Source: Actinomycetota bacterium (lineage in GTDB: Bacteria; Actinomycetota; Thermoleophilia; Miltoncostaeales; Miltoncostaeaceae). From it: a stretch of 64,000 nucleotides of DNA. The notes under the pieces are model-generated. The model did not search any database, was not told the DNA's origin, and was given only the letters and a program-made list of their open reading frames with translations. Positions 6,527 to 14,805 of this stretch are shown here, one piece after another. Where the stretch lies: positions 1 to 64,000 of the forward strand of contig CAUJCX010000028.1 of assembly GCA_963169235.1 (NCBI GenBank), given 5' to 3'. The translations under genes were made by a program, and so were the position numbers. Each line of letters starts with the position of its first letter. The first letter of the stretch is position 1.

Positions 6527-7927
6527 ATGAAGCTGGGCGTGGTGGTGCTGGCGGCCGGCAAGGGCACGCGGATGAAGTCGTCCCGTCCCAAGGTGCTGCA
6601 CCCGTGCGCGGGGAGGCCCATGCTGGGCTGGGTGCTGGAGGCCGTGGCGGCCCCCGAACCCGCCCACATCGTGGTGGTGGTGGGACACGGCGCGGAGGAC
6701 GTCGCCGCCACGCTGCCCGACGGCGTCGCCACCGTGCTGCAGGAGCGGCAGAACGGCACGGGCCACGCCACGCAGATCGGCCTGACCGCGCTGGATCCCG
6801 CGTGTGACCATGTGGTGGTGGCCTGCGGCGACACGCCGCTGGTGCGGCCCGACCTCTTCCGCCGCCTGGTCGACGAGCACGTCGCGGGCGGTCGCGCCGC
6901 CACCATGGTCACGGCAGTGCTGGACGACGCCGGTGCGTACGGCCGGGTGGTGCGCGGCCACGACGGTGGGGTGCACGCCGTGGTGGAGGCCGCCGACGCC
7001 AGCGAGGACGAGCTGGCCCTCACCGAGATCAACGCGGGCATCTTCTGCTTCGCCCGCGCCGAGCTGGAGATGGCGCTGGCGGGGCTGGGCACCGACAACG
7101 CGCAGGGCGAGGTGTACCTGCCCGACGTGCTGCCCGCATGGCCCGGGCGGGTGGGCGCGCTGGTGTCCGACGATCCCGACGTGGTCGCGGGCGTCAACAC
7201 CCGCGTGCAACTGGCCGAGTGCGAGGCGGTGCTGCAGAACCGCCTGCGGCGCGAGCTGATGCTGGCGGGCGTGTCGATGCCCGATCCGTCGCGGGTGTAC
7301 CTGGAGCACGGCGTCACGGTGGGCGAGGACTCCGTGTTGTACCCGGGGGTGCATCTCACCATGGCGACGGCGGTCGGCCGCGACTGCCAGATCGGCCCCG
7401 ACGTGGTGATCGAGGGGTCCACCGTGGGCGACGGGGTCACCATCACGGCCGCCCGCGTGCACTACAGCGAGGTGGCGTCCGGGGCCACGGTGGGGCCGTT
7501 CGCGTACCTGCGGCCCGGCAGCCTCATCGGCCCGGGCGCGAAGGTCGGCACGTACGTGGAGACCAAGAACAGCACGCTGGGGGCGGGGGCGAAGGTGCCG
7601 CACCTGTCGTACATCGGGGACGCCGAGATCGGCGAGGGCACCAACATCGGGGCCGGCAACATCACGGCCAACTACGACGGCTTCCGCAAGCACCGCACCA
7701 CGGTGGGCGCGCGCGTGAAGACGGGCTCCGATTGCGTGCTGGTGGCGCCCGTGACCATCGGCGACGACGCCATGACCGGCGCCGGCAGCATCATCACCGA
7801 CGACGTTCCGGCGGGCGCCCTGGGCATCGCGCGGGCACGCCAGACCAACATCGAAGGGTTCACGGCCAAGGCCACCGCGAAGGCGGCCGAGGCGAAGGCC
7901 AAGGACGACCGGGAGCGCAACGAGTGA
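6527..7927 (+). CDS. glmU: Bifunctional GlmU: GlcNAc-1-P uridyltransferase / GlcN-1-P acetyltransferase
   Basis: 466 residues, the normal length. The N-terminal nucleotidyltransferase has 'LAAGKGTRMKS..PKVLHP' (residues ~9-27) and 'GNGTGHA'-type uridine-binding residues (QNGTGHATQ). From about residue 250 the left-handed beta-helix acetyltransferase shows hexapeptide repeats and the motifs 'GPFAYLRPG', 'VETKNS', 'HLSYIGDAEIG' and 'GAGNITANYDG'. It makes UDP-GlcNAc in the cytoplasm for peptidoglycan and other glycans. The Ala/Lys/Glu-rich tail is typical. ATG 6527 follows a GGAGG-type site. The stop overlaps the prs start (GTGA), so the two are co-translated. Confidence 0.97.
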   Translation: MKLGVVVLAAGKGTRMKSSRPKVLHPCAGRPMLGWVLEAVAAPEPAHIVVVVGHGAEDVAATLPDGVATVLQERQNGTGHATQIGLTALDPACDHVVVACGDTPLVRPDLFRRLVDEHVAGGRAATMVTAVLDDAGAYGRVVRGHDGGVHAVVEAADASEDELALTEINAGIFCFARAELEMALAGLGTDNAQGEVYLPDVLPAWPGRVGALVSDDPDVVAGVNTRVQLAECEAVLQNRLRRELMLAGVSMPDPSRVYLEHGVTVGEDSVLYPGVHLTMATAVGRDCQIGPDVVIEGSTVGDGVTITAARVHYSEVASGATVGPFAYLRPGSLIGPGAKVGTYVETKNSTLGAGAKVPHLSYIGDAEIGEGTNIGAGNITANYDGFRKHRTTVGARVKTGSDCVLVAPVTIGDDAMTGAGSIITDDVPAGALGIARARQTNIEGFTAKATAKAAEAKAKDDRERNE

Positions 7928-8916
7928 CGAGCAGCATCGACCGCGACGACTCCAAGCGCCTGATGGTGTTCTCGGGGCGTTCCAGCCGCCAGCTGGGCGA
8001 GCGCATCGCCTCCAAGCTGGGCATCGAGCTGGGCGACGTGACGCTGAAGACGTTCGCCAACGGCGAGATCTACGTGCGCTTCGAGGAGAGCGTGCGCGGC
8101 GCCGACGTCTTCCTGGTGCAGTCCACGTGCGCGCCGGTGAACGACGCCCTGATGGAGCTGCTCATCATGATCGACGCCGCCAAGCTCGCGTCGGCGCACC
8201 GCATCAACGCGGTGATCCCGTGGTACGGCTACTCGCGGCAGGACAAGAAGTCGGCGCCGCGCGAGCCCATCACCGCCAAGCTGGTGGCCGAGCTGTTGCA
8301 GGCCGCCGGTGTGGACCGCGTGCTGACCATGGACCTGCACGCCGGCCAGGTGCAGGGGTTCTTCACCATCCCCGTCGACCACATGACCGCGATCCCCCTG
8401 CTGATCGACCACTTCCAGGCCAAGCGCGAGGCCGGGGAGATCAACGACATCGTGGTCGTGTCACCCGACGCGGGGCGGGCGAAGCTGGCCAACCACGTGG
8501 CCGAGAAGCTCGGCGCCCGGCTGGCGCTTCTGGCCAAGCAGCGGCCCGAGCACAACCAGGCCGAGATCACGTTCCTGGTGGGCGACGTCGCCGGCCGCGA
8601 CGCCATCATGATCGACGACATGATCGACACCGCCGGCACGCTGGTGGCCGGGGTGCAGACCATCCGCAAGGCCGGCGCCCGGCGCGTCTACTCCGCCGCC
8701 GTGCACGGCCTGTTCTCGGGGCCGGCGTTCGAGCGCCTGCAGGCGTCCGGCCTGGAGGAGGTGGTGGTCACCGACACCATCCCGCTGCCCGACCACGCTC
8801 CGAAGGACCTCATCAAGGTGGTATCCGTGGCGCGGATCCTGGCCGACTCGGTGCACAACGTGTTCTGCGACGAGTCCGTGTCCGAGATCTTCTCGGGGGA
8901 GAACCAGCTCTTCTAG
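7924..8916 (+). CDS. prs: Ribose-phosphate pyrophosphokinase (PRPP synthetase)
   Basis: 330 residues, class I. Makes 5-phosphoribosyl-1-diphosphate from ribose 5-phosphate and ATP for nucleotide, His, Trp and NAD synthesis. Visible motifs: 'FANGEIYVRFEESVRG', 'YSRQDKK' (ATP/flexible region), 'MDLHAGQVQGFF', 'VSPDAGRAKLA', and the PRPP/ribose-phosphate loop 'MIDDMIDTAGTL'. The GTG start overlaps the glmU stop by 4 bases. In many actinobacteria the next gene is L25/pth; here the run is broken and those genes reappear 38 kb downstream. Confidence 0.97.
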   Translation: MTSSIDRDDSKRLMVFSGRSSRQLGERIASKLGIELGDVTLKTFANGEIYVRFEESVRGADVFLVQSTCAPVNDALMELLIMIDAAKLASAHRINAVIPWYGYSRQDKKSAPREPITAKLVAELLQAAGVDRVLTMDLHAGQVQGFFTIPVDHMTAIPLLIDHFQAKREAGEINDIVVVSPDAGRAKLANHVAEKLGARLALLAKQRPEHNQAEITFLVGDVAGRDAIMIDDMIDTAGTLVAGVQTIRKAGARRVYSAAVHGLFSGPAFERLQASGLEEVVVTDTIPLPDHAPKDLIKVVSVARILADSVHNVFCDESVSEIFSGENQLF

Positions 8917-8955
8917 GCGCTCGGGTGTGGCGCGCTGCACCACGAGGAGAACGTC

Positions 8956-9520
8956 ATGAGTCACGCGCCGACCGAGAAGGAGCCGACCTTCGGGGCGCTC
9001 TCTGGCGGACAGCGCCGGCCAGCTGATCGCCTGGCGGGCGGCGAGGGGGCTCGGCGCCGCGATGATGATGCCGGGCACGTTGTCGACCATCACCGCCGCC
9101 TCCCCGCCCCCCGAAGAGATCGCAAGGGGTCTCGACGTGGGCCGGCTTCGCCGCCGCCGGCGCGATCATCGGTTTGCTCGCCGCCGGCCTCCTGCTCCAG
9201 CAGTGGAGTTGGCGTTCGATCTTCGTCACGTCGGCCATCGTCGCGGTCATCGCTGCCGTGGCGGCAGCCCTGTTCTCCCCGAATACCAGGACGAGGAGCA
9301 CGATCGTTCGGACCGCCTCGGGGCCCTGTTCACCGCGATCGCGGTTGGCTCCTTGGTCCACGCGATCATCGAGGGCAGCGAGAAGGGTTGGACCGAACCC
9401 GTCGTCATCGCCGCCATGGTGATCACCGTGCTCGGTCTGGCCGCGTACGCCTTCATGGGCATGCGGTCAGCCGCGCCGCTGCTCGACCCGCGACTGTTCG
9501 GCGACGCGGATTCCGCGCCG
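8956..9520 (+). pseudogene. Decayed MFS (EmrB/QacA-type) drug transporter
   Basis: Three fragments of a 14-TM MFS exporter are readable in changing frames: 'LADSAGQLIAWRAARGLGAA' plus 'MMPGTLSTITAASPPPEE' from 9002; then, one frame over from about 9136, 'WAGFAAAGAIIGLLAAGLLL' with 'WRSIFVTSAIVAVIAAV'; then back in the first frame from about 9326, 'LFTAIAVGSLVHAIIEGSEK' with 'APLLDPRLFGD'. The first three helices and the C-terminal half are missing. Order and spacing fit the family, so this is an inactivated, truncated copy with at least two frameshifts. It marks the left edge of the accessory block after prs. Confidence 0.85.
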
Positions 9521-9735
9521 GGGCGATCACGATCCTGGGGCGCGCCCAGATGGCTGACACGCAGGAGCAACTGTGACGCCGCATCAGCCCTGAAAGACGC
9601 GTCGGACGCAAACCTTCTCCAACGCCTCCGCGGCGTTGCGAGACCCCGCGCTTCTCGACCTTCGGGCAGTTGGACCCGCGGCGGGCCGATGGGATGGTCT
9701 GGGGCACCCCACCCTCCCGGACGAAGGGATCGACC

Positions 9736-10731
9736 ATGAACGTCGGACACACCTGTGCGCTCGTGGCCGCACTGGCCGTGGTGTCGGCCCCCGCGATCGC
9801 GGATGCCAAGACCGTCGAGACCTCGTTCCAGCTTCAGCAGGTGACGCCGAACCACGTCTGGAACGAGACGTCGTTCATGGCCGACGCGTTTCCGGGAGCC
9901 CTGAAGCGCGTGTACCGCTACCGCTACGGCGGCAACACGTTCGTGGGACGGTGGTTCCCGGCGGCCCTGAGCACCGGGGACATCACCCGCGAACTGCAGA
10001 CCCTGGCCAAGGACGCCCGTGGGTACAAGATGCACGGCATCAGGGGCGTCGTCCTCGACCGCGCGCTGACGGCCGCGGAGGCCAAACAGTTCCGGGTCCT
10101 CGTGGACCTCTACCGCGACGCCGACGTGCTCGTGGTGGCCAAGGAGAACCCGGCGTGCACGTCGGGGCTCACGCTGGCCCAGGCGCGGGCGATCGCCACC
10201 GGCGCCGTGACGCAGTGGTCGCAGGTGGGGACGGGCTCGGGGCCCATCCGGGTGCACACGCTGGTGGACGGCTTCGGCGACCAGTCGATCCCGATCATGG
10301 GGACTCGCTGGGTCAAGACCCGCGTCAACTACCCCACGAGCGCGAAGGGATCGTCCGACGCCGGGATCTCGCTCGCGGCGCGCGGCGACACGTCGGTGGC
10401 GTCGCTCACGACGTGGTCGCGGGTGCGACAGTACCGAGGCACCGTGTGCGCGGTGCCGCTCAACGGCGTCGCGGCGGACGACCAGTCGATCTCCGACCTG
10501 AAGTTCCCCGCCGCGTTCCCCGTGCGGTACGTGGTGACGAAGGCGCTGGTGGGCCGCACGGCGGTCGACCGCGGCCACGTGGCCGTGATGCGCCAGGCGA
10601 TGGCGGGGCACCTGCGCTCGGCCCGCCTCAAGGGGATGCTGCGCAGGCAGGGCGTGCTGGTGGTCGGCGACCCCATCACGCCACCGGCGGGCACGCCGCC
10701 TCCGGACAGGGGAGCGCCGCCGGCCTCCTGA
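9736..10731 (+). CDS. Exported PstS-like periplasmic-binding-type protein
   Basis: 331 residues with a Sec signal (MNVGHTCALVAALAVVSAPAIADA) and no lipobox Cys at the cleavage site. The middle has features of phosphate-binding (PBP type 2) proteins: 'LTLAQARAIATGAVTQWSQV', where PstS proteins read 'ls..qlr.IFtGki.nW..vg', and a late 'FPVRYVVTKA'. No permease or ATPase genes adjoin, so it may be an orphan binding or surface protein. The ATG at 9736 follows AAGGGA. The C-terminal ~20 residues are Pro/Gly-rich. Confidence 0.7.
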   Translation: MNVGHTCALVAALAVVSAPAIADAKTVETSFQLQQVTPNHVWNETSFMADAFPGALKRVYRYRYGGNTFVGRWFPAALSTGDITRELQTLAKDARGYKMHGIRGVVLDRALTAAEAKQFRVLVDLYRDADVLVVAKENPACTSGLTLAQARAIATGAVTQWSQVGTGSGPIRVHTLVDGFGDQSIPIMGTRWVKTRVNYPTSAKGSSDAGISLAARGDTSVASLTTWSRVRQYRGTVCAVPLNGVAADDQSISDLKFPAAFPVRYVVTKALVGRTAVDRGHVAVMRQAMAGHLRSARLKGMLRRQGVLVVGDPITPPAGTPPPDRGAPPAS

Positions 10732-10817
10732 GCCCGCGCCAGCAGGCGCTGCCCACCCTGCCGCGTTCCCGGAATGCGTGGTAGGAAGCAGGAACCGCCC
10801 CCGTCGTAGGAGCTCCC

Positions 10818-12947
10818 ATGCGTCGCCCCGCCCTCACCGTTCTCGCGACCATGGTCGCGCTGGGCGCGACGGCCGCGTCCGCCGTCGCGACCCCCACCGG
10901 GTATTCCCCGTGGGAGTGGTCGACGCCCACCCCCAGCGGGCAGGGGCTCTACCGGCTCGCTGTGGTCGGCACCAGCGTGTACGCCGTCGGCCAGGGCGGT
11001 GTGGTGCTGCGCAGCGACGACGGCGGCGCGACGTGGCAGGGCCTGCCCAGCGGCACCGAGAACCCGCTGGAGTGGGTGGCGCCCACGTACGGCGGCGGCG
11101 TGACGCTGGCCGGGACGTGCGACGTGATGCGCTCCACGCCCACCGGCGGCTTCCGTCGCCTGGCGTACACCCCGTGGTGCCAATACCCGTCGGGCTACGT
11201 ACCGCAGGTGGGCATGCCGGCGTCGATCTTCTCCCTTGCGCCGGATGGCGTGAACGGCTTCGTGATGGACCGTATGGGAACCCTGGTCACGACGGCCGAC
11301 GGCGGAGCGACGTTCACGCGCCGCACCAGCGCCGGCGGCCCGACCGACTTCGTGGCACTGACACAGGCCCTCGCGATGGTCGCCGCCAATGGACAGATCC
11401 AGCGCACCACGGACGGGGGCAACACGTGGGCCACGGTGACCGCTCCGCCGCCCGGTACGTTTCTGAACGCGCTCACCAGCAACGGAAACTCGGACTACTA
11501 CGCCGCCGGGCAGGGCGTGGTGATGCGTTCCATCGACAGCGGCGCGACGTGGACGACCGTCAACCCCGGCATCCCACAACCGTTCCGGATCATGAGGATC
11601 GCCTGTCAGGGCGACGTGTGCCTCGGGGTGACGGGCGGCCCGCAGCTCTACCGCATCACGGGCGCGGGGACCTCGACCCAGACGCTGACCCCGTCAAGTT
11701 CGACCATCAGCGACGTGGCGTTCACCAGCGCGACGCGGGCGGTGGCGGTGGCGACCGACGGGTCGGCGGTGATCTCGGACGACGCGGGTGTGACGTGGCG
11801 CCCCGTCGGCTCGTCCCTGCGGGCGTACGGACAGGATCTGACGGTGCCGCCGGTGAGGGCCCGCGGGACGGTCGCCACGTCGGTGTCGCTGTCCCAGGAC
11901 GGTGTCATCCACACCTCGGATGCGGGTGCGTCGTGGGCGCAGGTGCGCATCCCCTCGTCGGCGCGCGCACGGGACGGTCAGTTCGTGAGCGCCGACATCG
12001 GCTTCGTGCTCGACACGTTCGGGGTGGTCTACCGCACCGCCAACGCGGGCGTGTCGTGGCAGGTGTTCCCCGGGCCGCTGGGGTCGACCACGGTCGGGAT
12101 CGTGGCGCGCACGGACCGCCAGGTGTTCCTGTACGGCCGTTCCCGCATCGTGGTGAGCGACGACGGCGGCGCCCGGTTCCGTGACGTGGCGTGGCCCCGA
12201 CGGGGTGCGGGTCGCATCATGAGCCTCGAGAACGTGGGGTCGACGCTGGTGCTGCGCACCGGCCTGCGGGTGTTCACGTCGACCAACGCGGGGCGGACCT
12301 GGCTGCCCATCAGGCTCGCGGGGGTGCAGGGGCGGGTGACGTCGGCGTCGTGCAGCGGACGCTTCGCCTGCTGGGTCACGACGGCCCGGGGCGGCGTGTA
12401 CGTCACCACCAACGGCGGGCGCCGATGGGCCAACGTCTCCGTCGCGGCGGGCGCGTACGCCGGCCGTGGCCGCACCCCGGTGGTGGCCGCCCAGGGCGCG
12501 CGCGGGGCCTACCTCGCCTGGGGCACCGGCTGGGTGGCGCGGACGAAGGACTCAGGTCTCACGTGGGTACCCCAGCGGCTGAGCACCCTGCCGGTCCCGG
12601 CGGTGGCGGCGACGCCGTCGGTGGCGTATGCGGTCGACCAGAGCGGGGCCGTCCTGCGCGCCCTGCCGTCGGCGACGGCGGGAACGCCCACCCGCATCAC
12701 GCTGCGGGTGCGCAAGGGGCCGCGCCCCAACCGGCTGGTGCTCTCGGGCCGCCTCACCGGTGCCCAGGGCGGCGAGACGCTCAGCATCACGTCCACCCGC
12801 GGCGAGCGGTCGTCGGTGACGGTGTCCTCCAACGGGTCGTTCACCATCACGCGCGCGGCGCGGCCGGGCACCGGGTTCGTGGCGCAGTGGGCGGGGGACG
12901 GGGTGCGGCAGGGGGCCGCGACGCCCGTCACGCGCGCCCGCCGCTGA
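10818..12947 (+). CDS. Exported Asp-box (BNR/sialidase-type) beta-propeller protein
   Basis: 709 residues with a signal peptide (VLATMVALGATAASAVA). I count eleven Asp-box-like motifs of the form S/T-x-D/N-x-G-x-T/S-W, for example 'SDDGGATW', 'TTDGGNTW', 'SIDSGATW', 'TSDAGASW', 'TKDSGLTW'. They are spread over residues ~60-580 and imply one or two beta-propellers like those of sialidases and the YCF48 group. After ~residue 620 a beta-sandwich-like tail (ITLRVRKG, LVLSGRLTGAQGGETLSI) resembles an Ig-like module. Sialidase catalytic residues are not evident, so enzymatic activity is unproven. A good AGGAG site precedes the ATG. Confidence 0.8.
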   Translation: MRRPALTVLATMVALGATAASAVATPTGYSPWEWSTPTPSGQGLYRLAVVGTSVYAVGQGGVVLRSDDGGATWQGLPSGTENPLEWVAPTYGGGVTLAGTCDVMRSTPTGGFRRLAYTPWCQYPSGYVPQVGMPASIFSLAPDGVNGFVMDRMGTLVTTADGGATFTRRTSAGGPTDFVALTQALAMVAANGQIQRTTDGGNTWATVTAPPPGTFLNALTSNGNSDYYAAGQGVVMRSIDSGATWTTVNPGIPQPFRIMRIACQGDVCLGVTGGPQLYRITGAGTSTQTLTPSSSTISDVAFTSATRAVAVATDGSAVISDDAGVTWRPVGSSLRAYGQDLTVPPVRARGTVATSVSLSQDGVIHTSDAGASWAQVRIPSSARARDGQFVSADIGFVLDTFGVVYRTANAGVSWQVFPGPLGSTTVGIVARTDRQVFLYGRSRIVVSDDGGARFRDVAWPRRGAGRIMSLENVGSTLVLRTGLRVFTSTNAGRTWLPIRLAGVQGRVTSASCSGRFACWVTTARGGVYVTTNGGRRWANVSVAAGAYAGRGRTPVVAAQGARGAYLAWGTGWVARTKDSGLTWVPQRLSTLPVPAVAATPSVAYAVDQSGAVLRALPSATAGTPTRITLRVRKGPRPNRLVLSGRLTGAQGGETLSITSTRGERSSVTVSSNGSFTITRAARPGTGFVAQWAGDGVRQGAATPVTRARR

Positions 12948-12954
12948 CGCGGCT

Positions 12955-12981
12955 GTGGAACGCGGCCCCGCCGCGTTCCAC
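12955..12981 (+). terminator. Strong hairpin after the Asp-box gene
   Basis: Perfect 11-bp stem GTGGAACGCGG / CCGCGTTCCAC with a 5-nt loop, 7 bases after the stop codon. There is no T-run, as is common for hairpin terminators in very GC-rich genomes. Confidence 0.7.
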
Positions 12982-13009
12982 GCCCACCGCTCGCCCGCTG
13001 CGCGGGTGC

Positions 13010-13015
13010 GATACT
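13010..13015 (+). promoter_or_regulatory. -10 box (GATACT) for the 13023 MFS gene
   Basis: GATACT lies 7 nt before the ATG at 13023, directly after the upstream terminator hairpin. A start site at the ATG would make the mRNA leaderless; no ribosome-binding site is visible in the gap. Confidence 0.4.
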
Positions 13016-13022
13016 CCACTCG

Positions 13023-14231
13023 ATGCGGATACCGGACGTCCTGGTCGACTCGCCGGCGTTCCGCTGGCTGTGGGCCTCCCGGGTGGTGTCGTTCACCGGC
13101 GACGGCGTCGCGAACCTCGCGCTGGTGCTGCTGGCCGCCGACCTCTACGGCCCCCCCGGGGTCAGCATCATGCTGCTGGCGCAGTCGCTGCCGCGCTTCC
13201 TGGGTCCACTGGCCGGGGCCATCGTCGACCGGGTCGAGCAGCGCGGCCTGATGCTGGTGTGCGAGCTGGGCCAGGCGATCCTGGTGGCCACCATCGCGCT
13301 CGCGACGCCGCCGTTTGCGGTCACGCTGGCGCTGGTGGCCGCGATGTCGGCCCTGGTGGCGCTGTTCGCCCCCGCCGGGCGCAGCGCGGTGCCCGCGCTG
13401 GTGGCCCCGGACCAGCGGCTGTCGGCCAACGCCCTGCTGGGCCTGGCGTTCAACCTCGAGGTGGCGCTGGGGGGCCTGCTCGGCGGTGCGCTGGTGGCGG
13501 CGGTGGGGGTGCAGGCCGCCCTTCTGGCCGATGCCGCCAGCTTCGTCGGCTCCGCCCTGCTGCTGTCGCGCGTGCCGCGCCTGCCACCGCAACCCGACGC
13601 CCGCGCCGAGGGGCTGGCGCGCGCCGTGGCCGGCGGCGTGGCGTACGCCCGCCGCGACCCGCTGGTGCGGACGCTGGTGCTGGCCACGGTGGCCCTGGTG
13701 ATGCTGGCGGGCGTCGACAACGTGGCGATCGTGTTCGTGGCCCGCGACGTACTGGGCGGCGGGCCCGGCACGTTCGGGCTGCTGGTGGCGGTGTTCGGGG
13801 CGGGCATGATCGCCGCGTCCGCCGTGCTGGCCCTGCGCCGCGCGAGCGCGGACCCGATGCGCCTGACCGTGGTGGGCTTCGCCGCCACCGGCGCGGGCCT
13901 CGTGATCACCGGGCTGGCGCGCGTGCTGCCCGTAGCGGCCGTGGGCCAGGCGGTGGGCGGCGCCGCCAACGGCATCGAGAACATCGCGGCCGACACGCTG
14001 ATTCAGGAGCGCGTGCCCCGGCACCTGCTGGGCCGCGTGTTCGGCCTGATGAACATGGGGGCGCAGGTGGGCCAGGTGGTGGCGCTGGGGCTGGCCGCGG
14101 GCATGCTGGCGGTGATGGGACCCGGCACCGCGATGCTGGTCGCGGGGGTCGCCACGCTCGGGCTGTCGGTGGTGCTCGCCCTCGTGCTTCGCCGGATGGT
14201 GGTCACCGGCGGGTCGCCGCACCCCCGGTAG
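13023..14231 (+). CDS. MFS transporter
   Basis: 402 residues with about twelve hydrophobic segments. The start 'SPAFRWLWASRVVSFTGDGV' is typical of the MFS_3/enterobactin-exporter-like group, and loop 2-3 carries 'LAGAIVDRVEQRGLM' (the D-R motif between helices 2 and 3). A second-half loop 'GRVFGLMNMGAQVGQV' is also characteristic. Such proteins export drugs, siderophores or metabolites by proton antiport. The substrate is unknown. It appears to be a single-gene unit between a terminator and the convergent DUF1801-like gene. Confidence 0.85.
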   Translation: MRIPDVLVDSPAFRWLWASRVVSFTGDGVANLALVLLAADLYGPPGVSIMLLAQSLPRFLGPLAGAIVDRVEQRGLMLVCELGQAILVATIALATPPFAVTLALVAAMSALVALFAPAGRSAVPALVAPDQRLSANALLGLAFNLEVALGGLLGGALVAAVGVQAALLADAASFVGSALLLSRVPRLPPQPDARAEGLARAVAGGVAYARRDPLVRTLVLATVALVMLAGVDNVAIVFVARDVLGGGPGTFGLLVAVFGAGMIAASAVLALRRASADPMRLTVVGFAATGAGLVITGLARVLPVAAVGQAVGGAANGIENIAADTLIQERVPRHLLGRVFGLMNMGAQVGQVVALGLAAGMLAVMGPGTAMLVAGVATLGLSVVLALVLRRMVVTGGSPHPR

Positions 14232-14263
14232 GACGCTGCGGGGGCGCACCGCCGCGACCGCCG

Positions 14264-14719
14264 TCACCCCATCGCGGCCTTCACCAGGGCGGCGACGCGC
14301 TTCTCCACCGCGGGGGTGAGGGCCACCACAGCGAACGCCGACGGCCACATGTCGCCGTCGTCGAGGGCCGCGGCGTCGCTGAACCCCAGCGTGCAGTAGC
14401 GGGTCGTGAACTTCTTCGACGCCTGGAAGAAGCACAGCACGTCGCCGTCCTTCGCGTACGCCGGCATGCCGTACCAGGTGCGCGGCACCAGGGTGGGGGC
14501 GGCCTCGAGGATCACCTGGTGAAGACGCTCGGCGATGGCGCGATCGCCGTCGTCCATCTCGGCGATCTTCGCCAGCACGTCGGCGGTGCCGTCGGCCTTC
14601 TTACCGCGCTTGCGCGCCGTCTTCACCTCGGCGGCGCGCTCCTTCATGGCGGCCTTCTCCTCGGCGCTGAACCCCTCGGCCTCCGCGTCGCCGTCGGGTG
14701 CGGTGCTCTTGCGTGCCAT
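14264..14719 (-). CDS. DUF1801-type protein
   Basis: 151 residues. The C-terminal two thirds match the small DUF1801/YdhG-like domain: '[20 protein letters not shown]', '[20 protein letters not shown]', '[20 protein letters not shown]', '[12 protein letters not shown]', '[10 protein letters not shown]'. The N-terminal ~60 residues are Lys/Ala/Glu-rich and probably disordered. Members have been proposed to bind iron or small ligands, but the biochemical role is not settled. An AAGGAGG site 7 nt upstream fixes the start at ATG 14719. Confidence 0.8.
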   Translation of the reverse strand: MARKSTAPDGDAEAEGFSAEEKAAMKERAAEVKTARKRGKKADGTADVLAKIAEMDDGDRAIAERLHQVILEAAPTLVPRTWYGMPAYAKDGDVLCFFQASKKFTTRYCTLGFSDAAALDDGDMWPSAFAVVALTPAVEKRVAALVKAAMG

Positions 14720-14805
14720 GTCGCGCCTCCTTCGTCGGGACGTCCACCATCATCCCGGACGACGCGCGAGACCGCGACAACGTGACACGACAAGGCGCCG
14801 AGAGG

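Noticed and set aside
7138-8916. A single long frame joining part of glmU to prs
   Set aside because: Its first half is a shadow frame of glmU with Arg/Gly/Pro-rich text; prs has its own GTG start overlapping the glmU stop.
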